Assembly: GCF_048544455.1 (NCBI RefSeq)
Contig: NC_133526.1
Span: 760,001-824,000, forward strand
Direction: 5' to 3'
Source of the DNA: Silene latifolia
Taxonomy: Eukaryota > Streptophyta > Magnoliopsida > Caryophyllales > Caryophyllaceae
Length of the DNA stretch: 64,000 nucleotides
A program made the position numbers and the translations under genes. Under the pieces are notes generated by a model. That model worked only from the letters and a program-made list of their open reading frames with translations. It made no database searches and was not told where the DNA came from. This document shows, in pieces, positions 1 through 12,099 of the stretch; the first letter of the stretch is position 1, and each line of letters opens with the position of its first letter.

Positions 1-224
1 ATAGTAGATTATCAGCTTCATAAGCAGAAATTGTGCAAAATTACAATGTTCCAAATCCAAAGGGAGGGAATATCTCTTATTGATAAAGTCCACTTCTAAT
101 CTATCTTATGTCTTTATGCTTTGAGTGGCTTGTGCTGAAAATTCGGATGTGTCATGCTAATATTTTATATTTTTATCTACTTATCTCTTTTATGGTACGA
201 AATAATTAAGATGCTAATTTTCAG

Positions 225-3126
225 GTTGAACGTACTAAGCTAAGACCAATTGCAAGTGGTCTCTTGACTCCTTTTCAAGGAGTTTCCTTTCTCGGGCTGC
301 AACTTCTATTAGGTCTTGGTATCCTCCTTCAGCTGAACAGTTACAGGTAAGCGTGTATCAATTTTGTAGCCAAGTTTATATAGAAAACATATTTATGTAT
401 TACATAGAGTTTCAGTAATATGGAAGGTTATCCCTTGGCTTAAATAGTTTGGAGAGTGAGGGAGGTTAAATGGAAGATGGAAAGGAAAGCACAAACTTAG
501 CAGTGAGTAGAATGTGAAATGAGAGAGGATTGAGCTCTTCTTACCACATGAAATGAAAGTCTAAAAGAATTCAACAGCTAACGTTAGTGAAAATTGGCAT
601 TGGAACTGTGGTGCTTTATTTTGACTGTATCTATAATTCTATACTGAAGATTATTAGACTATTGGAACTCTGACAATGGCTTTTATATGGCCCTAGGCTT
701 GCTGTCTGCGTTCTGTATTTGTATAAATACAGACCCAAAGAAAATGAAGATAGTTAAACCGGAAGAAATTCTGGTGAACTTTGTTAACATTTTTTTGCTA
801 GATTCGGACAAATTAATCAATTAATGACATTCCCTCACCTTCACAAAGATTTTCTACATTTCCTCGTTTGGCAATTTTACAATGATATTCCACTTCTTTC
901 CATTTGTTGTAAAAGTAATAATTTGTCCTGATGGAAGTTGTAGTATTATAAGAAATGTCATTAAAACTCCATTTTGAACCCCACATGCAGCATTTAAATT
1001 GCTTTAATAACTCTCCTTGCACAGTTTATGTTGTTTAAATATTTAACTTTTTAAAATTTGTGCAAAAACAAAGTGGAAATTCATTATGAATGGGACTTAT
1101 GGGAGAGTAATTTCTTTTAAAATGAACTATACTGATTTATAGAAAAAAAATAGTTCTCTTTTGGCTTGTTTCATAATGCAATTTGTGTGTAAATTTGTAT
1201 CATCCTTTTCTTTTTTTTTTCCCCGGTATGTGTGTTTGGTTGAAACCGTTGTTGACTTTTTTTTTTCTTCAACATCCAATTATCGACAGTGTCATGTTGG
1301 GGGCTTCGTCCTTGCTTCTGGTCTTCTCATATCCCCTTATGAAGAGATGGACATTTTGGGTAAATATTTTTTTGTTATCTCATTTTATGATGAGGCATTA
1401 TCCCTCTGAGGGTGAATGATATCTTCCCTTGATGTTCCCTAATGCATGAGTTACGGTTTCCAGCCTCAGGCATTTCTTGGCTTAACCTTCAACTGGGGAG
1501 CATTATTGGGATGGTCAGCTGTCAGAGGAAGTTTAGATCCTCTCGTTGTCCTCCCATTGTATGCATCTGGTGTATGTTGGACTTTGGTCTATGATACTAT
1601 TTATGCACATCAGGTATGTTCTCTTATCTATTTTATATAATTGGGATTTGTACGTGTCTCGACATTATAAAAGAGATTCTATAGGGTTTTGCCAGAAAAC
1701 TCCTTTTAAAAAAAAGTGGATCGGTAATATGATAGAAGCTCAAGACTATTTTGTCCAATAGGATAAAGATGACGATTTAAAAGTGGGTGTGAAATCTACA
1801 GCGTTAAGGTTCGGGGAGTCAACGAAGGAATGGCTCTCTGGGTTTGGCGTCGCATGCAGTGCAGGGCTTGCCCTCAGTGGGTACAATGCAGATTTGGGTA
1901 TTTACATTCTCACCCTTCGACCAAGTAGCTTTTGCCATGTAGGGGTTTTGCTGATAGAGTTCTCTCTGGATTAATACTATTCGTTTACTGGTGGAACAGG
2001 GTGGCCGTATTACATATGCTTGACTGCTGCTTCAGGCCAGCTGGCATGGCAGATTTATATAGTGGATTTGTCAAACAGAGCTGACTGCAATAGGATGTAA
2101 GTTAAATCTTGGAAGCATATTGCATATCTTTCTAAGATTATTTGCGGATAAATTTGCTGAAACCTTGGAAGCATATTTAAATAGGATAATAGATGATGTT
2201 CTCAAGTTCTTATCTTAATAAAATACACACACGACATACTAAAATATTCAATAATGTAATCTTAATTTGTGTTTTAGTTTTTCTTCTATATTCTAGAATA
2301 CTGGGCATATTCCCTTTTCTTCAGCAACTTTCAATACGAAATGATGAAATCTAAGAACCTTGTCCTGAAGTTTTCCAAAGGCTTCTAGATAGTGGTTCCA
2401 TTTCACTGATTTATTTCCATATTACTCAATAGTCCGTACCATTTAGATAATGGTTAAACAAGGTCGACGACTCGACCTTGACTAATATTTTCTCACACTA
2501 TACTACCTCTCATTCACAAAGATGTTTCTCATTTCCATTTTGGTAACTTTACAATAATTTTGAACTTCTTTTCTTTTTTCTTTTTTTATTCTCTTCTTAA
2601 CTTTTGGCTTTGATGGAGTGATGAGGAAAAGAGAGGGGAGGAAAACAATTTTGATTGTCTGGAATTCTGGATTGGAAATTGGGTTTGAAGGGAAAGAGAG
2701 GAATCCATTTTTTCTTCTTAAAAGCATTTTTTCTCCTTTTGCATTCAAACAATGCATAAATTCAGTTGAGTAATGGTCCACTACTCAACTATCTATCTTG
2801 GACTTGATATTATTTTTGACTTGTTGTCGGTCGCACATATTTATCGTTTTATGTTTTTTGTTCAGTTCTGTATATTAATGTCATTTTACTGACTTGATAG
2901 TATGTCACTGTTAATCTAAGTAGTCTTTGGAGCACATGATTGAGGAGTTTTCTGGTGAATTTGTCCATGGAGAAAATCGATTGGTTATCTAAGTAAAACT
3001 TTTATTATTGAGAAGTAGAACGCGTTGTATATATTTACTCTCTTCTCTGATGCAAGGTTTGTGTCAAATAAGTGGTTTGGTGCCCTCGTCTTTAGTGGAA
3101 TTTTGCTTGGTAGATTGGCCACATAA
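225..3126 (+). CDS. PPT1 (COQ2): 4-hydroxybenzoate polyprenyltransferase, mitochondrial (3' six exons)
   Basis: This gene attaches the polyprenyl tail to 4-hydroxybenzoate at the inner mitochondrial membrane in ubiquinone synthesis. I read six exons with GT-AG borders and consistent phase: 225-346, 1290-1359, 1464-1613, 1762-1897, 2000-2096 and 3057-3126 (TAA). They encode [12 protein letters not shown], then [35 protein letters not shown] and [12 protein letters not shown], ending [15 protein letters not shown]. This matches, from memory, the C-terminal half of Arabidopsis PPT1 almost residue for residue. The second Asp-rich prenyl-diphosphate/Mg motif ([13 protein letters not shown]) is present, and the hydrophobic stretches fit membrane helices of the UbiA family. 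The N-terminal half, with the transit peptide and first Asp-rich motif, lies before position 1. No frameshift or stop is seen, so this copy is probably functional. Confidence 0.95.
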
Positions 3127-4488
3127 CAGTCACTATGAAGGAGTATTATTCAGATTGGCCACACAGCAGTCAGTATGATGATATTATTCTATCTTGGCTT
3201 TCCTTTGATCTTATATGGTAAATATATATATAATTGTGTAACAATTTAAACTCGATTAATATTGCAGGAAAATGAGGCGATGTGAGAGGAGAAAAGATAC
3301 AGAAAATCATCCATGAGGTAATGTTTAATTCATTGAAGATCGTGTGCAAGCATACTTTGCTCCAACCCATATTGAAAGTTTGGATACAAAGTATGCCTCC
3401 CGCATTATATTATCGCATCTGTCGACTCTTTTAATTCATACTGTGCTCCAACCACGATTCTGATCGTCTCTTTCCCCTCTTTCGTGCTATATAAATAGTA
3501 AGTAGCTATACCCATCTAGTTTTCAGTAACAATTGTTTTTATAAATCGACTTTTTGAAAGTTTGCTTAATAAATCGCTAAATTATGCTTTGAAATGTGTT
3601 GTGGTTATAGTTAGTGTAGTTGAGGAGAGTTTATACCTTGTACCGACTGCGGGCTGATTGTGAATAAGATTATGCTGGGAGTTGTGCAATTAATGAGATA
3701 GATTTTTATCACAAGATTTATGCTCGGAGTTGTGGCTAATGAATAGCATTGCATATGCATGAGTGTTGTGCTTGTGCTTTTGTGCTTTTGCTTATTACTC
3801 TGAGCTAATAAGTAAATAGTTTGTTACTAGATTTCAAGAGATCTAGATTAGGGCCTAGTTGCCTTGCAAATTGTGAAATTGTTGCTATTACCCGTGGCTA
3901 GTCTTAAAACAACAAGTAGCTGGAGGGATTGCCTTGTGTATAGGGATTAATTGTGTACCCTTTAGCCTCTTCGTAAAGGTGAGATTCATTAATTGTGGAG
4001 GAGTGTTTCTAGAAAAAAATTTACCCGACTACCTTGTGCTCTTAGAGATACTCAGATAAATTTTGGGTTATAAAAGACCTCTGGGATAAATGATTTTAGT
4101 ATGTGAATTAGCCTATATATATCGCATCAATCATTATGGAGATTTTGAAGGTGAAATACGTGTTGATTTTTTACCTAACCGCTTGGAATTTTATTAGAAA
4201 TAATGTCATTATAAGGAGAAATAATACCATATCTTTTGTGAGCAAGTGAGCTTATGATTAACTAGTCTTATAGATTTCTTTTACTTAGGATTCTCGAACC
4301 TTGTTATGCATGGTGAAGGGTGAGTATGCTGCGAAACCACTATAGTCTTACCCTTCAACTAAATACATCTGCTAATGGAGTCATTTACACAACTTGGGAT
4401 CACCTTAGTATATTTCAATAAAGAATGATATGGGAGTTAAGTCCCTTAATGTTCCACATATTAGAGACTAAAAGGTTAAGATTGAGGA
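3127..4488. other. PPT1 3'UTR and intergenic AT-rich DNA
   Basis: No gene is recognised. The first few hundred bases are presumably PPT1 3'UTR; an AG at about 3268 following a T-rich tract could be a 3'UTR intron acceptor, but this is unsupported. The rest is AT-rich and without long reading frames. Confidence 0.5.
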
Positions 4489-4570
4489 CAGGGGCGGATC
4501 TAGGAGGCCTACCATGAAAGTTTAAGAATTATATATTTCAAGTATAGATTATATGCAGGTGATTCATGAT

Positions 4571-4831
4571 TGTCGTAGCGCAGTTGGTAACAGTCATGTG
4601 CATGTTGATTCATGATTGTCATAGCGCTGTTGGTAACAGTCATGTGCATGATGCAAGGCAGCCTGAGTTCAAATCCCGTTACAGGCATTTTGTTTTATAT
4701 AAGCGGATATGCCCTTGAAGTTTTAACTTTTGGACTTTGCTAATTGTTCCCATAGTAAAAAATTGACTTTGGCAAAATTCGAACCTGTGATCTTCAGTGT
4801 AAGGTGCTAATGACTTAACCATTGTGCCGTG
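4571..4831. repeat. convergent tRNA-like modules inside the hAT-like element
   Basis: On the plus strand an A-box-like TAGCGCAGTTGG occurs (4576), is repeated as TAGCGCTGTTGG (about 4622), and is followed by a B-box-like GAGTTCAAATCCC (about 4665). On the minus strand, within 4775-4831, GGCACAATGGTTAAG is followed by CAGGTTCGAATT. Both resemble pol III internal promoters, but neither folds into a convincing tRNA, so these are tRNA-derived relics rather than tRNA genes. Confidence 0.5.
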
Positions 4832-4912
4832 TTTAATGTTTAATTTGGAATTACAATGTCTTTTATCTTAAAAAAGACATCCTTCAGTGTTATAAATTAC
4901 ACTTTATCTTAG

Positions 4913-5245
4913 TTTGAGAAGGCGCAAGGTGCACTGAGACGATAAGGTCCCAAGGGGCTAAGGCGCAAGGCGCACGCCTTTTGCACACGAGGCGCACTGA
5001 GATTTTTCAAAAGAACATCCATATTTTACAATCAAATTTTGTGCGAGAATAGTCCTTTTTAAAGAGGGCTAACATGTTTTCAAAAGTGAAAATTAAGGAT
5101 ATGGAGGAGAAAAGAAGGGAAAAATAATAGAATTTTGAAAAAAAATATGGAATTGCACACTAATGCGCCTGGTGCGTGCCTTAGGTGCGCCTTTTGCACT
5201 CCATGTGCCTCCGCCTCACCGCGCCTTGCGCCTAGGCGCGCTTTT
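4913..5245. repeat. nested GCGCC-rich foldback element
   Basis: Repeats of the AGGCGCAAGGCGC type (4917-5003) face their inverse at 5164-5243 (GCGCCTTGCGCCTAGGCGCG). This resembles a small foldback or MITE insertion nested in the hAT-like element. Its boundaries are approximate. Confidence 0.5.
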
Positions 5246-5469
5246 TTAAACGAAGCATTTTATAAATAAAAGTTAAGTATTTAAGATTTTTTTTTTTGAT
5301 GTAAAACTAACATTTATGATTTAACTCATTCATTTCATATATTGTATACAAAAATAAATTGTAAATATGCATAGAGTGCCTTATAAAATAGAAGATAATT
5401 TTTAGAAAAAAATTTTGTGCCCCCCTTTTACCGAAATCCCGCGTCCGCCACTCCGCCCCTGATTCAGGA

Positions 5470-7055
5470 TATTGATCAATATGTATTTGTGTAGTGGGGG
5501 CTGACAACAATCTCGAACTTTATGGAGACAACGAACTTGTTACAGGAGAGTTTCTAATTTATGAATACACTACGCGAGTATGAATTTGAATTTGGATTGG
5601 CAGAACAATAAGTTCAGATGAGTGATGTGGAGCACAAGTACAAGTAATAAGTATGAGAGGCAGCAATGCCTTGATCACTAAACTTAATGGCTAGGGTATT
5701 TTGATGCTCTTAGGTGTTGTTCTGATCATGTAGTTTGTTTATTAAGACACTATAACAAGTATTATTGATGAATTATGGTTTAAGAAGTCGTAATTTTTTA
5801 TTTATAATAAGGCATTAGTGGTTACAGAAATTTGGAGGTAAGAATTAAAGATGAGATAAAAGGGGAGAACAATTTATGGCACACTAGAGTTGTGTATATA
5901 AAAAATAATGAGTTTGTGGTTAAAACAGTTGAATTAAAAAGGAGAGTGTATTACACTTGATTGGTTATGGCTAGTTATAAACAGGATTGAGTACCTTGTA
6001 TCAACAAGGCTATAGTTTTAGATTGAGTTAATTGATATTTGGGCACAATTAAATCATCATTAACTTATATGGGATCATCTCTTGGGCCTCAAACATAAGA
6101 ATATAATTGAATTGGAGCAAGTATGTGAGAAGTAATGAAGTATGTTTTTGGAGCTAGTAGATTCTTTAGAGTGCAGAATACATGCATCTAACTACAAAAT
6201 GTTCGTATACCAAAAAAAAAAATTGGGTACTTGACCATATTTAATTTTCAAGAGGGGTAACATAAGAATGTGTGAAATGAGGGAAACCAAAAGGAATAGG
6301 AAGTAAGCCATGGATAAAGTGAACAAGAACTTATCTATAGGGATAAAATTCCAGTACCATGGAGACGTATAAGACAAAAATAATTCGCAAAGAAGAGTTC
6401 AGATTCCAGCTTAGGGCCAAAAATTAGAAAAACATTTGGATGAACCTACTAGATACTTTTGGGTTATAAGAGAATCGTGGTAAAGAATGACCATGAGATA
6501 TGTACGATAGGTGAACATTTGATGAGTTGGACCGAGTTCATTATATGATTAAAGTGAGGCCAAAGTTGGAAAGTTCAATAATACTGATAATAATGATGAC
6601 AATAATAGCAATAGTGTTGGTTAGGTCTATTTATACATTTGAATCCTGGATTTGTGTTGGGTGTAACATTAGAACGCACTACTAAGTGTTGGTTGTGAAA
6701 GTTATGCTATTACATAAGTCAATTTAGGACCCTTGTTGAATGAGGAATGGAGATTTTAGCCACTTCAAGTTCAAGCTTGTGTTTGTGGCACACAACCCGA
6801 CTTGGAGTGGAATGTGACCAAAAGAAAAAGAAAAAAAAATCTCGCGTTTGGATTTTAATTTGATAAAGTGGCGAGGGTATTAAAGTAGGACATACTAGGT
6901 GTGTACCTGTTTGCGAGATAGGCTAGATTGCTTTTAAAATTGTATGCTAGTTTCAGCTCTTTTGCTAAAATCTTAATCGCTAAGCATGTTATGCTACTGA
7001 GAAGAAGATGACTGTGATTTTGTTTTCATGTGAATAACAAGGAAAGCAAGACAAT
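5470..7055. other. intergenic DNA, nothing recognised
   Basis: AT-rich DNA with no coding similarity, RNA gene or clear transposon terminus that I can recognise. Confidence 0.5.
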
Positions 7056-7330
7056 GAAAAGAAAAGATACTTGCTGATTTTATTGGGGGAAAGAATTTAA
7101 TTCTCAGAAGAGGAAGAAAAGGAGAACATTAAACAATAAACATAACTAGTTTGTTAATTCTTGCTGATTTTATTGGGGGAAAGAATTTAATTCTCAGAAG
7201 GAAGAGGAAGAAAAGAAAAGATACTTGCTGATTTTATTGGGGGAAAGACTTTATGTAAACGGTTGTTAATTCTTGAGACATAAAGGAAAAAGAAGAAAAA
7301 AAAGGAGAACATTAAACAATAAACATAACT
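7056..7330. repeat. local tandem-like repeat, three copies
   Basis: The block TTGCTGATTTTATTGGGGGA occurs three times (7071, 7161 and about 7224). It is interleaved with two copies of a GGAGAACATTAAACAATAAA block (about 7111 and 7301). The pattern suggests repeated slippage or short tandem duplication. Confidence 0.75.
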
Positions 7331-7889
7331 GGGTCTTTTGCCAAAATGACCATTCTAATAAAAGTAATTACCAAAATGACCATTTTCTAAAATTAGTTTC
7401 CAAAATAACCATTTTAATAAACTACCCCCCCCCCACCCATCACACCACCCCTATACCACCAACCGTGCTCCACCCAAACCACCAACCGCACACGACTCTA
7501 TTGTAACACCCTCAGTCCCTCACCAAGCGCACCACCCTCATCACCGCCCCCACTCTCACCGCCATCTGTCGAACACCACCATGCACCAGACTCACCACCG
7601 CACTTTTGGCCCTCCATAAAACCAAATTCCATTTTTTTCTAAACAAAGAACGTTGATAAAGTAAATAAAATCAGATGAATTATATTAATAATTGGAAAAT
7701 CAGTAAAGTTTATCATTAATCGGAGATCCAAGAATCGTTGTTAAAGTCCTAGAGGTAATTAGATTCGCTTTTAGGAAGGAAGGTTAATGCAAGAGTTAGA
7801 TTGATTAAGTTTTAGGTAGAAGGGTAATGAATGGAAAATTAATGAAAAAGTGTATGTGAAAGAGTAAAACTCATATGTGGTAACACCGT
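7331..7889. other. C-rich low-complexity stretch and AT-rich flank
   Basis: Three CCAAAATGACCATT-type repeats (7340-7420) precede about 200 bases of C-rich, CCACC-rich sequence (7425-7615). The Pro/Thr/His-rich frame this gives is a composition artefact. No gene is recognised. Confidence 0.5.
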
Positions 7890-8339
7890 AATTAAATTAC
7901 AAACAAGGCCGTGGGCCTCTATTGTTTACGAAAGCTTCGTAAGTCATCTTCTAACAGTCATGACTCCATAACACTATCCACATTGGTATATGACACACTC
8001 TTGTCCACGCGACAAAATAAGCGATTTTGAAGATGAGGAACCTATGAAACAAGGAGAAACAATGAATCACAAGTTCAATACTAAAGCGATTTTTTTCCCC
8101 GTACATATGGACCCTATAGAATCTAGTCCCTTACGTAGTTACATACAAAAGTAAAAGTGAAAAGCAAAGGCACGACGTACGAAAGTAATTGTACGTTGAA
8201 TTTCGTCTGTTCTTTATATGAACCGGCTTGTAGAAGGTAGATGAAATAATGGTAAAGCATATATGCTCGGGCGCAATTACGTGATAAACATGATGGAATT
8301 GTGCAAAGAAGAGATAAAAATTGACATGAAAGAAGAATA

Positions 8340-8613
8340 ATAAAAACAAAGAATCTCCATTTTTTGATTTTAGTTTTTTATACAGCACAACCAAGAAGAA
8401 GAAAACAAGACCGAAGTTTGTTTTTGCTTATTCTTCTCTGAGTGTTGTCAATCTTATCAGCATCCGATGTTGATAAGATGACGATGTTGATGAAGTTCTT
8501 ACATCTAATATATTCAGGTACAAAGTGTTTTGGTTACTCATTCCGTTGTTGTTGATTGTTTTGTTGATGAGGATCATCTCAATTTAGTTGAGGATTAAAG
8601 GGAGTTTGACATA
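8340..8613 (-). repeat. 2OGD-array leader module, copy 1
   Basis: A module of about 280 bases, recognised by GACGATGTTGATGAAGTT, CTTATTCTTC and CAAGACCGAAG, recurs at 8842-9060 (plus), 14895-15210 (plus), and more divergently at 29640-29790 (minus) and 35440-35580 (plus). All five copies lie near 2OGD genes or fragments, so it probably spread with them. Its function is unknown. Confidence 0.6.
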
Positions 8614-9949
8614 TGTGTGCATTCTGTCAACATTCACGTTTCTTTATGCAAACTAATGAATTCATTGAATTGTAGATGTCTGTTTTTTGAATAATTGAAA
8701 TATGATCGAATATCTTCAATTTCAGCGTTTTTTAGCTTATTATAACTGGCGGACATGAGACATGAGATGTGTTGGCTTCAATGTATGCCTTATACTTGTT
8801 TACTAAACCTGTGAGACATGAGGTGTGTTAGCTTATAACTCCCTTTAATCCTCATCAACAAAACAATCTACTTCAAGTATATTAGATGTAACCAAAAACT
8901 TCATCGTCATCGTCATCTTATCAACATCGGATGCTGATAAGATTGAGAACACTCACAGAAGAATAAGCAAAAGCAAACTTCGGTCTTGTTTTCTTCCTCT
9001 TGGTTGTGTTATATAAAAAACTGAAAATGGTGTCTGACTCAAAAAATGGAGATTATTTGTTTTTATTATTCTTCTTTTATGTCAATTTTTATCTCTTCTT
9101 TGCACAATTCCATCGTGCTTATCACGTAATTTCGCCCGAGCATATATGCTTTACCATTATTTCATCTACCTTCTACAAGCCGTTCATATAAAGAACAGAC
9201 GAAATTCAATGTACAGTTACTTCCGTACGTCATGCCTTTGCTTTTCACTTTTACTTTTGTATGTAACTACGTAAGGGACTAGATTCTATAGGGTCCATAC
9301 GTACGGGGAAAAAAATCGCTTTAGTATTGAACTTGTGATTCATTGTTTATTTGTTTCTCCTTGTTTCATAGGTTCCTCATCTTCAAAATCGCTTATTTTG
9401 TCGCGTGGACAAGAGCGTCTGTCATATACCAACGGATATTACATGTCTTTATTTCACTATCGTAAGTCGTATACCTTCTCTTGATATCCTTAAGAGCTTA
9501 TGTTTATGTTATAATGGTCCCGTTCTCTTAGAGTTTCTTCTTAATCTTCCTTTGGTGCAGATGGCCATACCCGTTCATGGACTTGTCAGCCCCAATGGTA
9601 ATTTTTTTCCTATTTATAGCATTCCTCCAACGATTGTGCTAACTTTTATACCCTTTTTTCCTTATAGTGTTGCAATATACCGATACAATTGGCCCTTGCT
9701 CACTTGACCTTATCACTCTCGCCATTGTCCGATTGACCTTTAGTTTTTTTGGGACCTAATAATGCCACCGATCAAATATCCTCTTACGGACTTCATCTCA
9801 GACTCATGCGCCTGACACAAGAGTCAAGACCCATGGAAATCATAAAGACTTATTTTTCAGTTCGCACTTTGACAAGTCTGTGTGTTTTTCCTTATTTTGA
9901 GACATGCGACATCTCTGCACTAGTTCGGGCAATCATGACCGCAACATAT

Positions 9950-10145
9950 TCTCACTTCATTCGTCACTAAGGCCGTGTGTTAGCGACAACTTTTCCATTT
10001 GGTGTTTTATGGCTATTTCTTGGTATAATATTTTCGAGTTTTTAGTTGTGTTGTTAAGTCTACCCTTTGTCCCCAGAAAGCCTGGAAGTTAACTACTCAA
10101 ATGCATTTACTGTAGTCTGCAGCTACTAATGTGGATAATGTTAAT
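9950..10145 (+). pseudogene. 2OGD 3'UTR-like remnant
   Basis: The segment TTCATTCGTCACTAAGGCCG, later CCCTTTGTCCCCAGAAAGCC, then TGTGGATAATGTTAATTTTA parallels the 3'UTR of gene B (34680-34800) in the same order. No 2OGD coding sequence is recognisable just upstream, so this is a leftover 3' end of a lost or rearranged family member. It lies in the block unique to the right arm of the 7890-10229 palindrome. Confidence 0.55.
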
Positions 10146-10229
10146 TTTATGGAGTCATGACTGTTACAAGATGACTTACGAAGCTTTCATAAACAATAGA
10201 GGCCCACGGCCTTGTTTGTAATTTAATTC

Positions 10230-12099
10230 ACAAATTGTTATATATGACTGTAAAAAATAGTTAATAGACTTTTAACTTTCTTTTTTAATCAAAAAACCAA
10301 AGCTCCAAAAAATTAGTTAATAGACTTGTAAAAAATAAATTTCATTTTGGTAACCTAAAATTTTATATTAATAATTTGTATATTTAAATATGTTAGTTTT
10401 TATCTTAAAATGTCGTGTTGTTAAAATTAAATTAAATTAAAATTTATCTTTGGGTTTCTCTTCTTTTGGGCCAGTCCTATATTATAGGACAATTATATAG
10501 GAGAGTTACTGAATTTAATTATAGCGAGATTTCAAATGAGTAGTTTCGGATCAATAGTGTTCGTCTTGTTCGATGGCTTTTGGTTTGGGTTACGTTGGAT
10601 CAAAACAGCATTAGTCCAACAAAGGTTGGCAACTTCTCATCCGTTCTATTCGACATCTACAAAATTCCTCAAAGTAATTCTAGAATAGTTTTTTCATGGT
10701 CTTTTTTTGAAAATCATTTTCAATGTACGCCTTTTTTTTTTTCCAAACTGGATGAAATTGATTCAGAAAGCAACGGTAAGAAATACCTGTAGAAAAAAGT
10801 GTTTATCTGACTCGTATTTTGAGCATAACTCGATACATCAGTCAGTCTCGTGTAAATTGGGCTTTACATCAAGGCACAAGTTAAATAAATTAAATTGGGC
10901 TACTTCACATGAGTCTATCAACTCTACCTGGATCCATACATTTCCCATTCTTCTTCTTTTTAGGTTGAGCATCGGTCTAAGACTAGACCACCTTCTTCTG
11001 ATTGAGCACTGGTCCAAAATCGGATTGAACTGAAGATCTAAGATTAAAATTTTATGGACCAAAGACCTGACCTAAACTTTTGGTCTTAGACTGGACTGGA
11101 CCCGAAATATTCGGTCCATGGTTGATAATGTTGGAAAGACATAAATGACTTCCTGACTCTATTCATACATGTGTAATGTGTTTATCCAACAAGCCATTGT
11201 TATTCCATTGTCATTGAAGGGCAAAGAAACCAAAATGCAAGTTAATAATAAATTTAATTTATATTCTCAAGATAAAAAAAAAAAGGTAAACAAATGATGA
11301 TGAATTCCCAAAATATAATAGGTAAGTAAATAAACGGGACTAAACAAGTATACAACGGTGCGGAGTAGCTTACTTTTCACATCCATTCTATTCTACATCT
11401 ACAAAATTCCCCAAGTAGTTATTCTTAGAATAGATTTTTTATTGTCTTTTTTCGAAAATCATTTCCAATGTACACATTTTTTTTCCCAAACTGGACGAAA
11501 TTATTTCTGAAAATAAAGGTAGTCGCTCATTTTTTTCCCCTTCCATTTTGCACAAGAAATAAAGAAAATGATTTTGGAGCACACAAAACGCTCTACCCCA
11601 CATATAATGTAAATGAAATTGGATCACACAAAACCTTCCAAAAAAAAAAGAAAGAGGTAATAAAATCCGACTACCATGAAAAAAAAAAGGAAAAAATAAG
11701 CGATTAGAAAAAAGTATTTATCTGACTCGTATTTTGAGCATAACCCGATTCATCAAAGAGTCAAGAGCAAATTGGGCTTTGCATGAAGTCACAAGTTAAA
11801 TAAATTAAATTGGGCTGCTTCACATGAGTCCATCATCTCTACTTGCATCCATACACTTAGTCCATCATCTCTACTTTCATCTATACACTTTTCATTCCGA
11901 GCATCGGTCCAAGATCGGACCGGAATAAATCAGATCGATCGAATAACGAAAATTAAAATTTCGTGGAGGAAAACCAGATCAAACCCAAAATATTCGGTGC
12001 GGTCTTGTCTTCGACCAAAATGGACCTCAAATTATCTTTTTTCACGTATAGGATAAATCCATTACATTCTGATAAATCAATGCATTGAACAAGTACAAT
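10230..12099. repeat. gene A downstream region with a diverged tandem duplication
   Basis: The stretch 10640-10950 (ATCCGTTCTATTCGACATCT through CACATGAGTC and a CATCCATACA-like end) recurs at 11383-11860. The second copy carries about 150 extra bases of A-rich sequence in the middle. A second similarity, 10240-10520 with 19260-19530, is older and noisier. No gene is recognised; the end next to 12100 is presumably gene A 3'UTR. Confidence 0.65.

Larger units (their letters stand above)
4489..5461. mobile_element. non-autonomous hAT-like DNA transposon
   Basis: The ends are inverted: CAGGGGCGGA on the left and TCCGCCCCTG on the right. The flanks are ATTGAGGA (4481-4488) and ATTCAGGA (5462-5469), an 8-bp target duplication with one mismatch, which is the hAT hallmark. 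There is no transposase. Inside are two tRNA-like modules in convergent orientation and a nested GCGCC-rich inverted repeat, listed separately. Confidence 0.8.
7890..10229. repeat. long inverted repeat (palindrome), about 720-bp arms
   Basis: The left arm, 7890-8613, matches the reverse complement of 8842-10229. The outer ends (AATTAAATTACAAACAAGG against its inverse at 10211-10229), the middle (GATTTTGAAGATGAGGAAC against its inverse near 9370) and the inner ends (GGATTAAAGGGAGTT against AACTCCCTTTAATCC) all pair. A block of about 690 bases (9434-10128) exists only in the right arm. The loop is 8614-8841. Arm identity by eye is about 90 percent. The arms are built from modules that recur around the 2OGD genes. 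Confidence 0.85.

Noticed and set aside
4571-4690. Possible tRNA gene from A/B-box motifs
   Set aside because: No closable anticodon and D arms; internal duplication of the A box; embedded in a transposon.
7273-7506. Pro/Thr/His-rich open frame
   Set aside because: Produced by the C-rich low-complexity tract; composition only.
8131-9191. Two similar small frames (VLYKKLK...) in opposite orientation
   Set aside because: Their similarity is explained by the palindrome arms; the sequence is low-complexity hydrophobic without family signature.
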